Notes: generated by a model from the letters alone, not told the origin. Shown: positions 7,728 to 16,837, counted from the first letter of the stretch. The stretch: 64,000 nt of DNA from Streptomyces corynorhini (GCF_003346515.1 NZ_QQNA01000080.1:1-64000), one strand, 5' to 3'. Translations and numbers: made by a program.

Positions 7728-8327
7728 ATGATCCGGACGACGTGCGAGTACTGCGACGCAGAGCTGAGGAGGGCCGGCCTCGGCCGCCCGCAACGCTTCT
7801 GCAGCGGGCGCTGCCGGGTCGCCGCGCACCGCAAAAAGCGCGCCGGAGAGGCGGTTCCGGCCGAGATCCGGGGCCAGAAGCGGTGGATCAGGCACGGTGC
7901 GGACAAGACGCCGCTGCGGGCCGACACGGGCCGCGCCGCCTCCTCGACCGACCCGCGGACCTGGACCGACCACGGCACCGCGGCCCGCTCACCCCACGGC
8001 GCGGGACTGGGCTTCGTCCTGAACGGCGACGGCATCGTCTGCGTCGACCTGGACCACTGCCTCACCGCCGACGGACAGCTCGCACCCTGGGCCGCGGCCA
8101 TCCTGAATGCCTGCCCGCCCACCTACACCGAGGTCTCCCCGAGCGGCACCGGCCTGCACCTGTGGGGCCACGGGCACGTCGTACGCGGCCGCCGGATCCG
8201 CCGCGAGGACGGCGCGCACATCGAGGTCTACGGCACCGGCCGCTACATCGCGCTCGGCCGCCGCTACGGCCAGGCGCCCGCCGAACTCGCCGACATCTCC
8301 GAGGTCATCACCTCCCTGACAACGTGA
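7728..8327 (+). CDS. Zinc-finger plus prim-pol-like primase protein
   Basis: 199 residues. The N-terminus is a four-Cys zinc finger (CEYC at 6-9, then CSGRC at 25-29) with a basic tail. The catalytic-type core has VCVDLDHC (D107, D109), SPSGTGLHLWG (137-147) and EVYGTGRYIALGRRY (166-180), the motif order of phage/plasmid prim-pol and NrS-1-type primases. Probably it initiates or primes DNA synthesis of the element. It lacks a fused helicase. It is clearly different in sequence from the prim-pol at 3424-3957. Confidence 0.8.
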   Translation: MIRTTCEYCDAELRRAGLGRPQRFCSGRCRVAAHRKKRAGEAVPAEIRGQKRWIRHGADKTPLRADTGRAASSTDPRTWTDHGTAARSPHGAGLGFVLNGDGIVCVDLDHCLTADGQLAPWAAAILNACPPTYTEVSPSGTGLHLWGHGHVVRGRRIRREDGAHIEVYGTGRYIALGRRYGQAPAELADISEVITSLTT

Positions 8328-8337
8328 GGACGGACCG

Positions 8338-8553
8338 ATGAGTCACCTGTTCAACGCGGCCGGCCTGCGCCAGCTCGCGGACGCACTGGAGCAGTTCAGT
8401 GCGGCGACGACCACGACGGGCGTGCGGATCGACCGGTACTCCACCGCCGGAGTGACCGTGTGCGGTCACGTCATCGACATGGACTGGCGGCCCGCCACGG
8501 ACGATGCACCCGGCGAGTACGCCGTGAGGTGGCCGGACGACCCCGGTTACTGA
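8338..8553 (+). CDS. Hypothetical 71-residue protein
   Basis: Begins 10 bp after the primase stop. It contains an N-terminal helix (AAGLRQLADALEQFSAA) and short strands (VRIDRYSTAGVTVCGHVIDMDW). No family recognised; probably the last early gene before packaging. Confidence 0.55.
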   Translation: MSHLFNAAGLRQLADALEQFSAATTTTGVRIDRYSTAGVTVCGHVIDMDWRPATDDAPGEYAVRWPDDPGY

Positions 8554-8580
8554 ACCGGGGCCGGGAGGGGGTGAGGCGCC

Positions 8581-9114
8581 GTGCCCGGACCGCTGCCCTC
8601 CGAGGACCGACGCCGGCGCAACGCCCCCACGATCCCCACCACCAAACTCCCGGTCTCCGGCCGCACCGAGCCCGCGCCGCGGGTCCCGGCCTGGGTGAAG
8701 CTCGGCAAGGCCGGCCGGGCCTGGTGGAAGTGGGCCTGGGCCACCCCGCAGGCGTGCGCCTGGGCGCCGGGACACGAGTCGATGCTCGCCCGCCGCGCCG
8801 CCCTCGAAGACGACCTCGCCGCCCTCGCCACGGTGGACTCCCTGGACGCGACGGAGCTGCTGTCCGCCCTGGACGACGATGAGTTTCGTACGGTCCGCGA
8901 CCTCGTCGGCCGCCTGGCCGCACTCGCCACCGGGCGCCTCGCGATCTTCCGGGAGATGCGCGAGCTGGACGACCGGCTCGGCCTCACCCCCAAGGGCATG
9001 GCCGCGCTGCGCTGGACGATCGTGCCCGATCCCGTTCAGCAGGACGCCGGCGCCGGGGCTGACGGCGTGACCGATCTGACCTCACGCCGGAGGAAGCTGA
9101 CCGATGCCTCGTGA
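8581..9114 (+). CDS. Terminase small subunit
   Basis: 177 residues from GTG 8581, 10 bp after GGGAGGGGG. Helical protein with a basic N-terminus (PSEDRRRRNAPTIP), a WVKLGKAGRAWWKWAWATP segment typical of actinophage TerS, then long helices (SLDATELLSALDDDEF and LVGRLAALATGRLAI). It overlaps the large terminase gene by 11 bp. TerS recognises the packaging site and loads the TerL motor; identification rests on these segments and on position. Confidence 0.75.
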   Translation: MPGPLPSEDRRRRNAPTIPTTKLPVSGRTEPAPRVPAWVKLGKAGRAWWKWAWATPQACAWAPGHESMLARRAALEDDLAALATVDSLDATELLSALDDDEFRTVRDLVGRLAALATGRLAIFREMRELDDRLGLTPKGMAALRWTIVPDPVQQDAGAGADGVTDLTSRRRKLTDAS

Positions 9115-10810
9115 ACTCGTACGGGCGCCTGCCCATGACCGGGCGCGGTCCCTCGGTGTGGTCCTGGCGTGGGTCGAGTGGTTCTGTGTCCACGGTCCGG
9201 GCGACGTCCAGGGCCGCGGACTGCACGCACGCCACGGGGCGGACGCGCTGCCCCTGGACGACGAGTTCGCCGGCCTGATCCTGGACTGCTACGCGCACGA
9301 CGAGACCGGGCGGCGCCTGTATGACACGGTGGCCATCTCCCGGGGCAAGGGCCGCGCGAAGTCGGAGCTGGCGGGGTTCATCTCGCTGGCTGAGGCGTTC
9401 GCGCCGACGCGTTTCCGCGGGTGGGCGAAGGGGGGCGAGCGGTACCGGTGGAAGGATTTCGTCTACGAGTACGAGCCGGGCGAGCCCATGGGCCGCCCGG
9501 TGACGTATCCGTTCATCCGGTGCCTGGCCACCGAGGAGTCCCAGGCCGGGAACACCTACGACAACATCAACTACAACCTGGAGCACGGCCCGCTCTCCGA
9601 GGACCTTCCCTCGGGCGCGGCCGGGCTGACCCGCGTCATCCTGCCGGGTGGCGGCGAGGTGCGGCCCTCCACCGCCGCGGCGGCCTCCCGGGACGGCGGC
9701 AAGGAATCCCTGGCCGTTTTCGATGAGCCGCACCTGTACGTGGTCCCTGAGCTGCGGCAGATGTACCGCACCGTGGACCGGAACCTGCGCAAGCGGCCGA
9801 AGTCGACCGGCTGGGCGCTGCTGACGTCCACGATGTACCAGCCCGGCGAGAACAGTGTCCTGGAGAAGATCCACGAGCGGGCCCGGCTGATCGCGGAGGG
9901 CAAGACCCGCGAGTCACGTCTGCTCTGGGACCACCGGGAGGCGCCGGCGGACGTCGACATGACGGACCTGGACGCGGTGGTGGGCGCGCTGCGGGAGGTG
10001 TACGGGCCGTTCGGCGACGTGCTGGACCTGCGCGGGATCGTGGAGTCGGAGTTCTGGAACGTGGAGAAAGACCCGGAGGAGTCGCGTCGGTACTTCTTCA
10101 ACCAGCCGACCGCGGCCCGCGACGCGTGGACGACGCATCCGGACTGGGCCGCGTGCGCACGGCCCGACGTCACCGTCGCCCTGGACGAGCCGATCGTCAT
10201 GTTCTTCGACGGATCGACCAGCGACGACGCGACCGGCCTGGTGGGCTGCCGCGTGAGCGACGGGCATGTGTTCGTCCTCGGGTGCTGGGAGAAGCCGCGC
10301 GGACCACAAGGTGAGCACTGGCGCGTGGACCGCGCGGACGTCGACCGGGTCGTCCGCCAGACCTTCGAAGAGCGGACCGTGCTCGCGTTCTTCGGCGACG
10401 TCAAGGACTTCGAGTCCTACATCGACGCGTGGGGCGCGGACTTCGGTGAACAGCTGCTCATCCAGGCCACCATCGGCCGGTCCGCCCACGCCGTGGCTTG
10501 GGACATGCGCGGCCACGGCCGCGACTTCACCGAGGGCTGTGACCGCATGCTCATCGACATCGGCGAACGCGAGTTGACGCACGACGGTGATCCCAGACTG
10601 CGGCGCCATGTCCTCAACGCCCGTCGGCGCCCGACCCGTTATGGAACATCGATCGCCAAGGAGGGCCGGGAATCGCCGAAGAAGATCGACCTGGCGGTGT
10701 GCGCGGTCGGCGCGCGCCTCGCCCGTCGGATGCTTCTGGCCTCTCCGGCCTGGGCGAAACGCAAGCAGGCACCGAAGAAGCGCCCCGGGCGCGTCGTGGC
10801 ATGGGGGTGA
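9104..10810 (+). CDS. Terminase large subunit
   Basis: 568 residues, the usual size. The ATPase half has a Walker-A-like SRGKGRAKSE at 79-88 and a Walker B SLAVFDEPH at 202-210, with a coupling motif LTSTMY after it. The nuclease half starts near 365 with IVMFFDGSTSDDATG (RNase H-fold acidic residue) and includes FFGDVKDFE and a C-terminal KIDLAVCAVGARLA. TerL is the DNA-packaging motor and headful or site-specific nuclease. The start has GGAGGA 10 bp upstream. Confidence 0.93.
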   Translation: MPRELVRAPAHDRARSLGVVLAWVEWFCVHGPGDVQGRGLHARHGADALPLDDEFAGLILDCYAHDETGRRLYDTVAISRGKGRAKSELAGFISLAEAFAPTRFRGWAKGGERYRWKDFVYEYEPGEPMGRPVTYPFIRCLATEESQAGNTYDNINYNLEHGPLSEDLPSGAAGLTRVILPGGGEVRPSTAAAASRDGGKESLAVFDEPHLYVVPELRQMYRTVDRNLRKRPKSTGWALLTSTMYQPGENSVLEKIHERARLIAEGKTRESRLLWDHREAPADVDMTDLDAVVGALREVYGPFGDVLDLRGIVESEFWNVEKDPEESRRYFFNQPTAARDAWTTHPDWAACARPDVTVALDEPIVMFFDGSTSDDATGLVGCRVSDGHVFVLGCWEKPRGPQGEHWRVDRADVDRVVRQTFEERTVLAFFGDVKDFESYIDAWGADFGEQLLIQATIGRSAHAVAWDMRGHGRDFTEGCDRMLIDIGERELTHDGDPRLRRHVLNARRRPTRYGTSIAKEGRESPKKIDLAVCAVGARLARRMLLASPAWAKRKQAPKKRPGRVVAWG

Positions 10811-10814
10811 GTCG

Positions 10815-10967
10815 GTGACGGTCGAGAAAGCCCTCGGGAACGCTGCCCGCCTCCTGGAGGCTGCGGAGCTGGAGACGAACCTGGCGCTGATGGAGCGCCT
10901 GGAAGGTCTGGCCGATTCGTGGATCAGCATGGCCGGGCTGATCAGCCACCGGGAGGAGCACGCGTGA
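10815..10967 (+). CDS. 50-residue helical protein between terminase and portal
   Basis: GTG 10815, 4 bp after the TerL stop, TGA overlapping the portal start. Predicted single amphipathic helix pair (ALGNAARLLEAAELETNL, then LMERLEGLADSWISMAGL). Placement inside the packaging operon supports translation. Function unknown. Confidence 0.55.
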   Translation: MTVEKALGNAARLLEAAELETNLALMERLEGLADSWISMAGLISHREEHA

Positions 10968-12499
10968 TGGCCAAGCATCCGGAGGCGATGGACAGCGCGA
11001 CTCTGACGACGGCGGTGCAGTGGCTGCTGGCCGGGCGGCGCGCCGAGGCGGGCCGGCTCAACGAGATCCACGCCTACCTGAAGAACCGGGTCGTGGACAT
11101 CTACGTGCCGCAGTCGGCGACCGCCGAGTACCGCAAGCTGGTCGACCAGGCGAGGTTCAACGTCCTGCCCCTCTTGGTGAGCAGCGTGGCGCAGGGCCTG
11201 TTCGTGGACGGCTACCGGCCGGCCCGGCAGTCCAAGAACAGTCCGGTGTGGGATGCGGTGTGGCAGCCCAACCGGATGGATGCCCGCCAGGCCGGCCTGT
11301 ACCGGGCCTCGCTCGGGTACGGCGTGTCCTACGCCACGGTGCTCCCCGGGATGCTCGGCGGGAAGAAGACGCCGGTGATCACTCCGTGGTCGCCGCGTCG
11401 GATGACCGCGCTGTATGCCGATCCGATCCATGACGAGTGGCCCCGCTACGCGATCTCGGTGGGCATCCCCCGCCCGAAGATCGAGACCAACGCGCCGGAG
11501 ATGGTCACCGAGATCACCGTCTACGACGACCAGCACACCTACACGGCGGAAGTGCCCGCCTCGGTGGTGACGCCGGAGGCCAGCGGGCAGCGCACGGACC
11601 CGTTGCCGTTCGAGGGCCTGGCCCTGGACACCCGCACGGTGCTGGTCCGCCGGCACGGGCTCGGGGTGTGCCCGGTCGTGCGCTACCTGGAGTCCTACGA
11701 CGACCTGGACGACGGGCCGCAGGGCATCGTCTACCCGATGCTCCCGGCGCAGCGGCAGCTGAATCAGGCGACTTTCAGTCTGCTGATGACGCAGCAGGTC
11801 GCCGCGTTCCGGCAGCGGTGGGTGACCGGTATGGCGATCGCCGAGGACGACGACGGGAACCCGGTCGAGCCGTGGAACGCCGCGGTGAACCGGGTCTGGC
11901 AAAGCGATTCTCCGGATACGAAGTTCGGGGACTTCGCCGAGTCGAACCTGTCCGGCTATCTGGACTCGCGGGACAAGACGCTGCTGTACGTGTCCAGCGT
12001 GCGGCAGATCCCGCCGCACAAGTTGGTCATCGGCAACAGCGTCTCCAATGTTTCGGCGGAGGCGCTGGCGGCGCTGAACGACGGTCACCAGCTTGACATC
12101 GGCGAGCACAAGGTCAGCTTCGGGGAGAGTCACGAGCAGCTGCTGCGGCTGGCCGGTCTGGCGATGGGTGACATGGCGACGTGGGAGGACCAGTCGGCGC
12201 AGGTGGTGTGGCGCGACACCACCCCGCGTTCGCTCGCTCAGGTTGCCGACGCGCTCGGCAAGATCGCCACGCAGCTCGGGGTGCCGGCGCGGGCGCTGTG
12301 GGAGAAGATCCCGGGCACCACCGACCAGGACATCTCACGGTGGCTGGAGATGGCCGACGACCAGGACGTCATGAAGCGGCTGGGGGAGATGCTCGCCGAC
12401 GACGGACCCGCCGGGGCGCCGGCCGAGGAGGTGCCCGATGGCGGTATCGGAGGCCGCTCAGGCGGCGGCGGAGGTGTTGACGAGCCGGTTGCAGGCTGA
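10967..12499 (+). CDS. Portal protein
   Basis: 510 residues, matching SPP1 gp6-like portals. Recognisable parts are the N-terminal crown-side helix AYLKNRVVDIYVP, VSSVAQGLFVDGYRP, the stem/wing region with YPMLPAQRQLNQATFSLLMTQ and the late QIPPHKLVIGNSVSNVSAEALAALN segment. An acidic/glycine tail ends the protein. The portal forms the dodecameric ring for DNA entry and exit. An in-frame GTG sits 3 bp upstream (10964); ATG 10967 gives the better spacing to GGGAGGAG. The 3' end overlaps the MuF-like gene by 62 bp. Confidence 0.9.
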   Translation: MAKHPEAMDSATLTTAVQWLLAGRRAEAGRLNEIHAYLKNRVVDIYVPQSATAEYRKLVDQARFNVLPLLVSSVAQGLFVDGYRPARQSKNSPVWDAVWQPNRMDARQAGLYRASLGYGVSYATVLPGMLGGKKTPVITPWSPRRMTALYADPIHDEWPRYAISVGIPRPKIETNAPEMVTEITVYDDQHTYTAEVPASVVTPEASGQRTDPLPFEGLALDTRTVLVRRHGLGVCPVVRYLESYDDLDDGPQGIVYPMLPAQRQLNQATFSLLMTQQVAAFRQRWVTGMAIAEDDDGNPVEPWNAAVNRVWQSDSPDTKFGDFAESNLSGYLDSRDKTLLYVSSVRQIPPHKLVIGNSVSNVSAEALAALNDGHQLDIGEHKVSFGESHEQLLRLAGLAMGDMATWEDQSAQVVWRDTTPRSLAQVADALGKIATQLGVPARALWEKIPGTTDQDISRWLEMADDQDVMKRLGEMLADDGPAGAPAEEVPDGGIGGRSGGGGGVDEPVAG

Positions 12500-13172
12500 A
12501 GTGTCGCGGGTGGCGACGCTGCTGGCGATCCGGATCCGCAAGGCGGCGACGCAGGCCGATCTCGCGGACATCGACGCGTGGTGGGCCCGGGTCTCCCCGC
12601 AGATCCGCCAGGAGATCCAGCTCGGGCAGTCCGCGACCGCGTTCCTGACCCGCCGCTACCTGCGCGAGCACGCCGCCCTGCAGGGCGTGGACCTCTCCCC
12701 GGTCATCGTGAGCCTGCCGTCTGACCAGATCGACATCTCGCTGCGGGTCAGTGGCCCGGTGGCGTTCAAGGACGGCATGACCCAGACGGGCAGCGAGGTG
12801 GCCGCGGCCCGGTCCATGAGCAGAGAGCTGGAAGGCACCGTCGCGCGGCTGACACTGGCCGGGGGCCGGCAGACGACGATGCAGACGTTCCGGGCCCGCC
12901 CGGCGGTCATGGGCTGGCGGCGCGTCATCCGCGGCAAGGGCTGCCCGTTCTGCTTGATGCTGCGCGGCCGCGGCGTCGTCTACTCCAAGGGGACCGTGAA
13001 CTTCCGGACCCACAACCACTGCCGGTGCACTGCCGAGCTGGTGTACCGGCGCGCTGCTGAGCCGCCGGACGTGCGCCGTCTGCAGCAGCAGTGGCAGGAG
13101 GCCACCGCCGGGACCTCCGGCACGGAGGCAATCGCGGCCTGGCGCTCCTACGTCCGTGAGAACAACCTCTGA
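12438..13172 (+). CDS. MuF-like minor head protein
   Basis: 244 residues, starting inside the portal gene (62-bp overlap, +1 frame). The N-terminal two-thirds is helical. The C-terminal part has RGKGCPFCLMLRGRGVVY and then THNHCRCTAEL, the CxxC plus HNHCRC metal-like motif of actinophage MuF/VG15 head morphogenesis proteins. These bind the portal and DNA inside the capsid and are injected or retained with the genome. Order portal-MuF-scaffold-capsid is standard. Confidence 0.82.
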   Translation: MAVSEAAQAAAEVLTSRLQAEVSRVATLLAIRIRKAATQADLADIDAWWARVSPQIRQEIQLGQSATAFLTRRYLREHAALQGVDLSPVIVSLPSDQIDISLRVSGPVAFKDGMTQTGSEVAAARSMSRELEGTVARLTLAGGRQTTMQTFRARPAVMGWRRVIRGKGCPFCLMLRGRGVVYSKGTVNFRTHNHCRCTAELVYRRAAEPPDVRRLQQQWQEATAGTSGTEAIAAWRSYVRENNL

Positions 13173-13296
13173 CTTCCCCCGGCCTGCCCGGGGGTTCGCG
13201 GGACCGAGCCGCACGGCACGGACCGCACCCATCCCTTTATCCGACTGCCCCGGTGCCGCACGGCCGGCGGGGCTATCCCGCATGGGAGAACCACAC

Positions 13297-13944
13297 ATGG
13301 CAACACCCGTACCGGTTCCGCCGCCTGCACAGGCGCCGGACCCGTCCCAGACCCCGCCCACCCCGCAGGTGCCGCCACCGGTGCCGGCAGACCCGGGCCC
13401 CGTTCCGCCCGTCCCGGCTGTTCCGCCCGCCGCGCAGCCCGCGGCGCCGGAACCGACGGACTGGAAGGCGGAGGCACGCAAGTGGGAGGTGCGCGCGAAG
13501 GAGAACAGCACGGCCGCCGCACGGCTCGCCGAGCTGGAGGACGCGAACAAGACCGAGGCCCAGCGCCTGGCCGAGCGCGCGGCGGCGGCCGAACAGAGCG
13601 CCACGGCCGCGCAGGCGGAGGCGCTGCGGTGGCGGATCGCCGCGCGCGCCGGCATCTCTGACCAGGATGCCGAGATCTTCCTGACCGGCACGAGCGAAGA
13701 GGCACTGACGCGGCAGGCCGAGCGCCTGGTCGCGTTGCGCACCCCGGCGCCCGCAGCGCAGGACACCACGCCGCAGCCGCAGTCGCATGCGCCGGTGGAG
13801 GCGCTGCGGCCCGGCGCGCTGCCCAACCCTCCGGAACCGACGCTGCCCGAGCAGATCACCGCGGCGGAGCAGGCCGGCGACTGGACCAAGGCGCGGCGCC
13901 TGAAGTCGGCGCAGCTGCTGGGCCTGATGAACCCGAACACCTAG
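13297..13944 (+). CDS. Capsid scaffolding protein
   Basis: 215 residues from ATG 13297, 8 bp after GGGAG. A Pro-rich disordered N-terminus (about 1-50) leads into a long coiled coil rich in Ala/Glu/Arg (EARKWEVRAKENSTAAARLA through AERAAAAEQSATAAQAEAL). A helical RIAARAGISDQDAEIFLTG unit and a C-terminal helix (KARRLKSAQLLGLMN) that would contact capsid protein follow. Scaffolds assemble inside the procapsid and then leave. No protease domain is fused. Confidence 0.85.
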   Translation: MATPVPVPPPAQAPDPSQTPPTPQVPPPVPADPGPVPPVPAVPPAAQPAAPEPTDWKAEARKWEVRAKENSTAAARLAELEDANKTEAQRLAERAAAAEQSATAAQAEALRWRIAARAGISDQDAEIFLTGTSEEALTRQAERLVALRTPAPAAQDTTPQPQSHAPVEALRPGALPNPPEPTLPEQITAAEQAGDWTKARRLKSAQLLGLMNPNT

Positions 13945-13985
13945 AGCGGCAGGGCGTTGTCCCTGCCCGCATATGGAGGTAACTG

Positions 13986-14981
13986 ATGCCTGGCATCACA
14001 GGGCAGGGGACAACGTTCAACCTGCCGAACTACGTTGGTGAACTGTTCTCCGAGTCGCCCCAGGACACTCCGTTCCTGTCCGCGATCGGCGGGCTGACCG
14101 GCGGCGAGGCCGTCAACAGCACGCTGTTCCAGTGGCAGGGCTACGACCTGCGGGACGCCTCCGATGTCCGCCAGCGCACCGAAGGCGCGCCCGCGCCCAG
14201 CGGGGAGGAGCGCGCCCGGTTCAACGTGTACAACGTGGCGGAGATCCACCAGGAGGCCATCGAGCTGTCGTACACGAAGCTCGCGGCGACCGGCCAGTAC
14301 GCGTCGACCGGCTCGGCGCACCCCGGCGCGGTGGGGATCGACGGCGTGAATCCGGTGTCGGACGAGTCGGACTGGCAGATCCGCCAGGCCCTCATCCAGA
14401 TGGCGCGGGACATCGAGCAGACGTTCATCACGGGTACGTTCGCGCAGCCCACGACGAACGCGCAGCCGCGGCGTACGAGGGGCATCCTCCAGGCCATCGC
14501 CACGAACGTCATCGATGCGGCGGGTGAGCCGCTGGACCACGACATGGTCATCGACCTGCTGCAGATGGTGTGGGAGGCCGGCGGTATCCAGCAGTCCGGC
14601 ACGGCGACGCTGATGTGCAACGGCTACCAGAAGCGCATGCTGACGAAGATCTTCGTCAGCGACGCGAACTACCAGGAGACCACGCGCAACATCGGCGGTG
14701 TCTCCGTGTCCACGATCATCACCGACTTCGGTGAGCTGAACGTCATGCTCAACCGGTACATGCCCAACTCCACCATCTCGGTGGTGTCGCTGGAGCAGTG
14801 CGCCCCGCGGTTCCTCCTCGTGCCGGGCAAGGGCTTCCTGTTCATCGAGCCGCTCGCCAAGACCGGCGCCTCGGAGCGGGCGCAGATCTACGGCGAGGTC
14901 GGCCTGAAGTACGGCAACGAGAAGGCCCACGGCAAGATCACCGGCCTCGCGTCCGGGCCCGCCACCGGGGGCGGTGCCTGA
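13986..14981 (+). CDS. Major capsid protein
   Basis: 331 residues, HK97-fold type related to DUF5309/SU10-like capsid proteins. Characteristic segments are the N-terminal FSESPQDTPFLSAIGGLTGG, QIRQALIQMARDIEQTFITG (spine helix) and the C-terminal domain with AQIYGEVGLKYGNEKAHGKITGL. A strong ribosome-binding site (GGAGGTAAC) fits the high expression needed. It follows the scaffold gene directly. No N-terminal cleavable delta domain is evident, in keeping with a separate scaffold. Confidence 0.9.
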   Translation: MPGITGQGTTFNLPNYVGELFSESPQDTPFLSAIGGLTGGEAVNSTLFQWQGYDLRDASDVRQRTEGAPAPSGEERARFNVYNVAEIHQEAIELSYTKLAATGQYASTGSAHPGAVGIDGVNPVSDESDWQIRQALIQMARDIEQTFITGTFAQPTTNAQPRRTRGILQAIATNVIDAAGEPLDHDMVIDLLQMVWEAGGIQQSGTATLMCNGYQKRMLTKIFVSDANYQETTRNIGGVSVSTIITDFGELNVMLNRYMPNSTISVVSLEQCAPRFLLVPGKGFLFIEPLAKTGASERAQIYGEVGLKYGNEKAHGKITGLASGPATGGGA

Positions 14982-15394
14982 TGGTCCAGCTCCTGAGCGA
15001 GACGTATCCGCAGCTGTGGCTGCCCACCCTCCGCATCAAGTTCCGTGACGGGCACGCCGAGGTGGGAGAGGAGACCGCCGAGCGGATCCTCGCCCGGGGC
15101 ATCGACGGCGTACGCCTGGCCCCGAGCACGGTGCCGGACGACGCCGGCAGCGAGCAGGGGGCGCCCGCGCCCGACGACGAAGGGGGGAGCGGCGAGGATC
15201 CCGGCCCCGAGCCGGCCGAGCCGGACCACGAGGGAGAGCCGGATCCCTCGCCGCCGTCCGGCGATGGGGGCGGCCCGGGCCGCCCAGGGCCTCGCGATTC
15301 CAAGGAGTCGTGGCTCGCCTACGCCGACCACCAGGACCCGGGCGACCACACCGCCATGACCAAGGCGCAGTTGATCGCCACGTACGGGGGGTGA
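14981..15394 (+). CDS. Capsid-adjacent protein with acidic linker
   Basis: 137 residues, ATG overlapping the capsid stop by 1 bp. A short N-terminal domain (LRIKFRDGHAEVGEETAERIL) is followed by a long Gly/Pro/Asp/Glu linker (about 55-110) and a C-terminal SAP/HeH-like segment SKESWLAYADHQ and MTKAQLIATYGG. Small proteins with a C-terminal helix-extended-loop-helix are common here in actinophages. The role is unknown; head-tail interface or decoration is possible. Confidence 0.65.
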   Translation: MVQLLSETYPQLWLPTLRIKFRDGHAEVGEETAERILARGIDGVRLAPSTVPDDAGSEQGAPAPDDEGGSGEDPGPEPAEPDHEGEPDPSPPSGDGGGPGRPGPRDSKESWLAYADHQDPGDHTAMTKAQLIATYGG

Positions 15395-15395
15395 C

Positions 15396-16025
15396 ATGGA
15401 TCCGCTCGCCACCCCGGCCGATCTCGAAGCCCGGCTCGGCCGCCAGCTCATCGAGGAGGAGAGCGCCCGATCGGCCGCCCTGCTGGCGGACGCCTCCGCC
15501 CTGGTGCGGGACTTCACCCGCCGCCACTTCACCCCGGTCACCGACGACGTGATCGTGCTGCGGCCCGTCGGCGTGCAGTTGCGCCTGCCGCAGCGCCCCG
15601 TCACCGCGGTGAGCGCGGTCAAGGCCGTACGAGGGGACGGGGTGGCGACGGCCGGTATGACGGGGTGGGTGTGGGACGGGATCGACAAGGTCGACCTGTC
15701 GGGCGCCGCGTACGGCATCGATGGCACACGCCTCGATACGTGGGGCCGCGGATCGCCGGACACTTACCAGGTCACCTATTCGCACGGCGTGCTGCCGGTG
15801 CCCGAAGCGGTGGTCGCCACGGTGTGCGCGATGGTGCTGCGTACGCTGCTGGCGCCGTCGATGTCGTCAGGGGTGGCGGGCGAGCGGATCGGCCAGTACT
15901 CGTACCAGATCCAGCCCGGCACGTCCGCGACCGGCGCCACCGTCACTCTGTCCGGCGCCGACGAGAAGGCGCTGGCCCGGTGGGGGCCGCGCCGCTTCGG
16001 CACGATTCAGCTGCGGGTCGGGTGA
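15396..16025 (+). CDS. Head-tail connector (adaptor) protein
   Basis: 209 residues. The N-terminal ATPADLEARLGRQL followed by AALLADASALVRDFTRRHF is the typical helix set of gp6/gp15-like adaptor proteins that dock on the portal. A beta-rich central insertion (VIVLRPVGVQLRLPQRPV) and the C-terminal helix AVVATVCAMVLRTLLA complete the pattern. First of four small neck genes in the standard order. Confidence 0.8.
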   Translation: MDPLATPADLEARLGRQLIEEESARSAALLADASALVRDFTRRHFTPVTDDVIVLRPVGVQLRLPQRPVTAVSAVKAVRGDGVATAGMTGWVWDGIDKVDLSGAAYGIDGTRLDTWGRGSPDTYQVTYSHGVLPVPEAVVATVCAMVLRTLLAPSMSSGVAGERIGQYSYQIQPGTSATGATVTLSGADEKALARWGPRRFGTIQLRVG

Positions 16026-16031
16026 GCGCCG

Positions 16032-16358
16032 GTGAGGACCCGTTTCGGCGCGCACACCATCACTATCCTGCGACCGCCTCCGGCCGACCAGTTCGGCGAC
16101 CCGACCGGGCCGCCGGCCGAACGTGAGGTGTCCGGCGCGTTCATGCAGCCCGTCACCACCACCGAGCGCCTGGACGGCCGCGACACTGTGGTGAGCGGCT
16201 GGCAGGTGTTCCTGCCGCCGTCCACTGATATCCGCGCCACCGACCAGGTCCGGTGGCGGGATGACCTCTATGAGGTCGACGGCGACCCGCAGCCCCAGGA
16301 CGACCTGGCCGGCCGCACTCGGCATCTCGAAGTGCGGCTGCGCCGCGTCACCGGCTGA
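16032..16358 (+). CDS. Head-tail stopper (head closure) protein
   Basis: 108 residues from GTG 16032, 6 bp after the adaptor stop. A small beta barrel is suggested by TITILRPPPADQFGDP, SGWQVFLPPSTDIRATDQVRW and LYEVDGDPQPQDD. The size and beta content match stopper proteins (gp16-like) that close the filled capsid. Assignment relies on order and overall pattern. Confidence 0.7.
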   Translation: MRTRFGAHTITILRPPPADQFGDPTGPPAEREVSGAFMQPVTTTERLDGRDTVVSGWQVFLPPSTDIRATDQVRWRDDLYEVDGDPQPQDDLAGRTRHLEVRLRRVTG

Positions 16359-16375
16359 CACACCAGGGAGGCGAC

Positions 16376-16765
16376 ATGGGTGACCTCGCGCCCTACCCGG
16401 ACCTCGAGTACCTCCTCGTCCAGGCCCTCGCCGTCCCCGCTCTCCCCGCGGCGGTCACGGTCTATCCGCCGGATCTGGAGCAGCGTCTGCCCATGGTGCG
16501 CGTCGTGCGCCTCGGCGGCGCCGACGACGGCCGTACGGACGCGGCCCGTATCGAGATCGAGACGGCGGCCGCGACCCGCGCGCAGGCGTGGGAGATCGCC
16601 CGCAGTGTCCAGCAGCTTCTGCTGTCGGGGCCGTTGCTCGTCCCCGGGGCCGGACTGATCGACCGCGCGGTGACCGAGGACGGACCCCACGGGGTTCTCC
16701 ACGACAACCCGGCGGTGCGCTGCGTGGCCGCGACCTACCGCGTCTCCGCCCGCCGCTTCACCTAG
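16376..16765 (+). CDS. Tail terminator protein
   Basis: 129 residues. The pattern PYPDLEYLLVQALAVPAL, then VTVYPPDLEQRLPMVRVVRLGG, then IEIETAAATRAQAWEIARSV and a late RCVAATYRVSAR matches phage tail-completion proteins, which cap the tail tube and join it to the head. It lies between the neck proteins and the major tail protein as expected. Ribosome-binding site GGGAGG 6 bp upstream. Confidence 0.75.
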   Translation: MGDLAPYPDLEYLLVQALAVPALPAAVTVYPPDLEQRLPMVRVVRLGGADDGRTDAARIEIETAAATRAQAWEIARSVQQLLLSGPLLVPGAGLIDRAVTEDGPHGVLHDNPAVRCVAATYRVSARRFT

Positions 16766-16781
16766 GCCCGCCCGGCCCACC

Positions 16782-16800
16782 GCCCCGCTGCCTGCGGGGC
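16782..16800 (+). terminator. Short GC hairpin before the major tail gene
   Basis: GCCCCGC (16782-16788) pairs with GCGGGGC (16794-16800) with a 5-base loop. No T-run follows. It may attenuate rather than stop transcription ahead of the highly expressed tail-tube gene. Confidence 0.4.
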
Positions 16801-16837
16801 CTCGCCACGAGTCCCCGCAGGAAAGGGGTGTACAGGC

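Noticed and set aside
9914-12133. Minus-strand open frame of 739 codons over TerL and portal
   Set aside because: Arg/His/Pro-rich composition typical of antisense frames; the plus strand encodes clear terminase and portal proteins.
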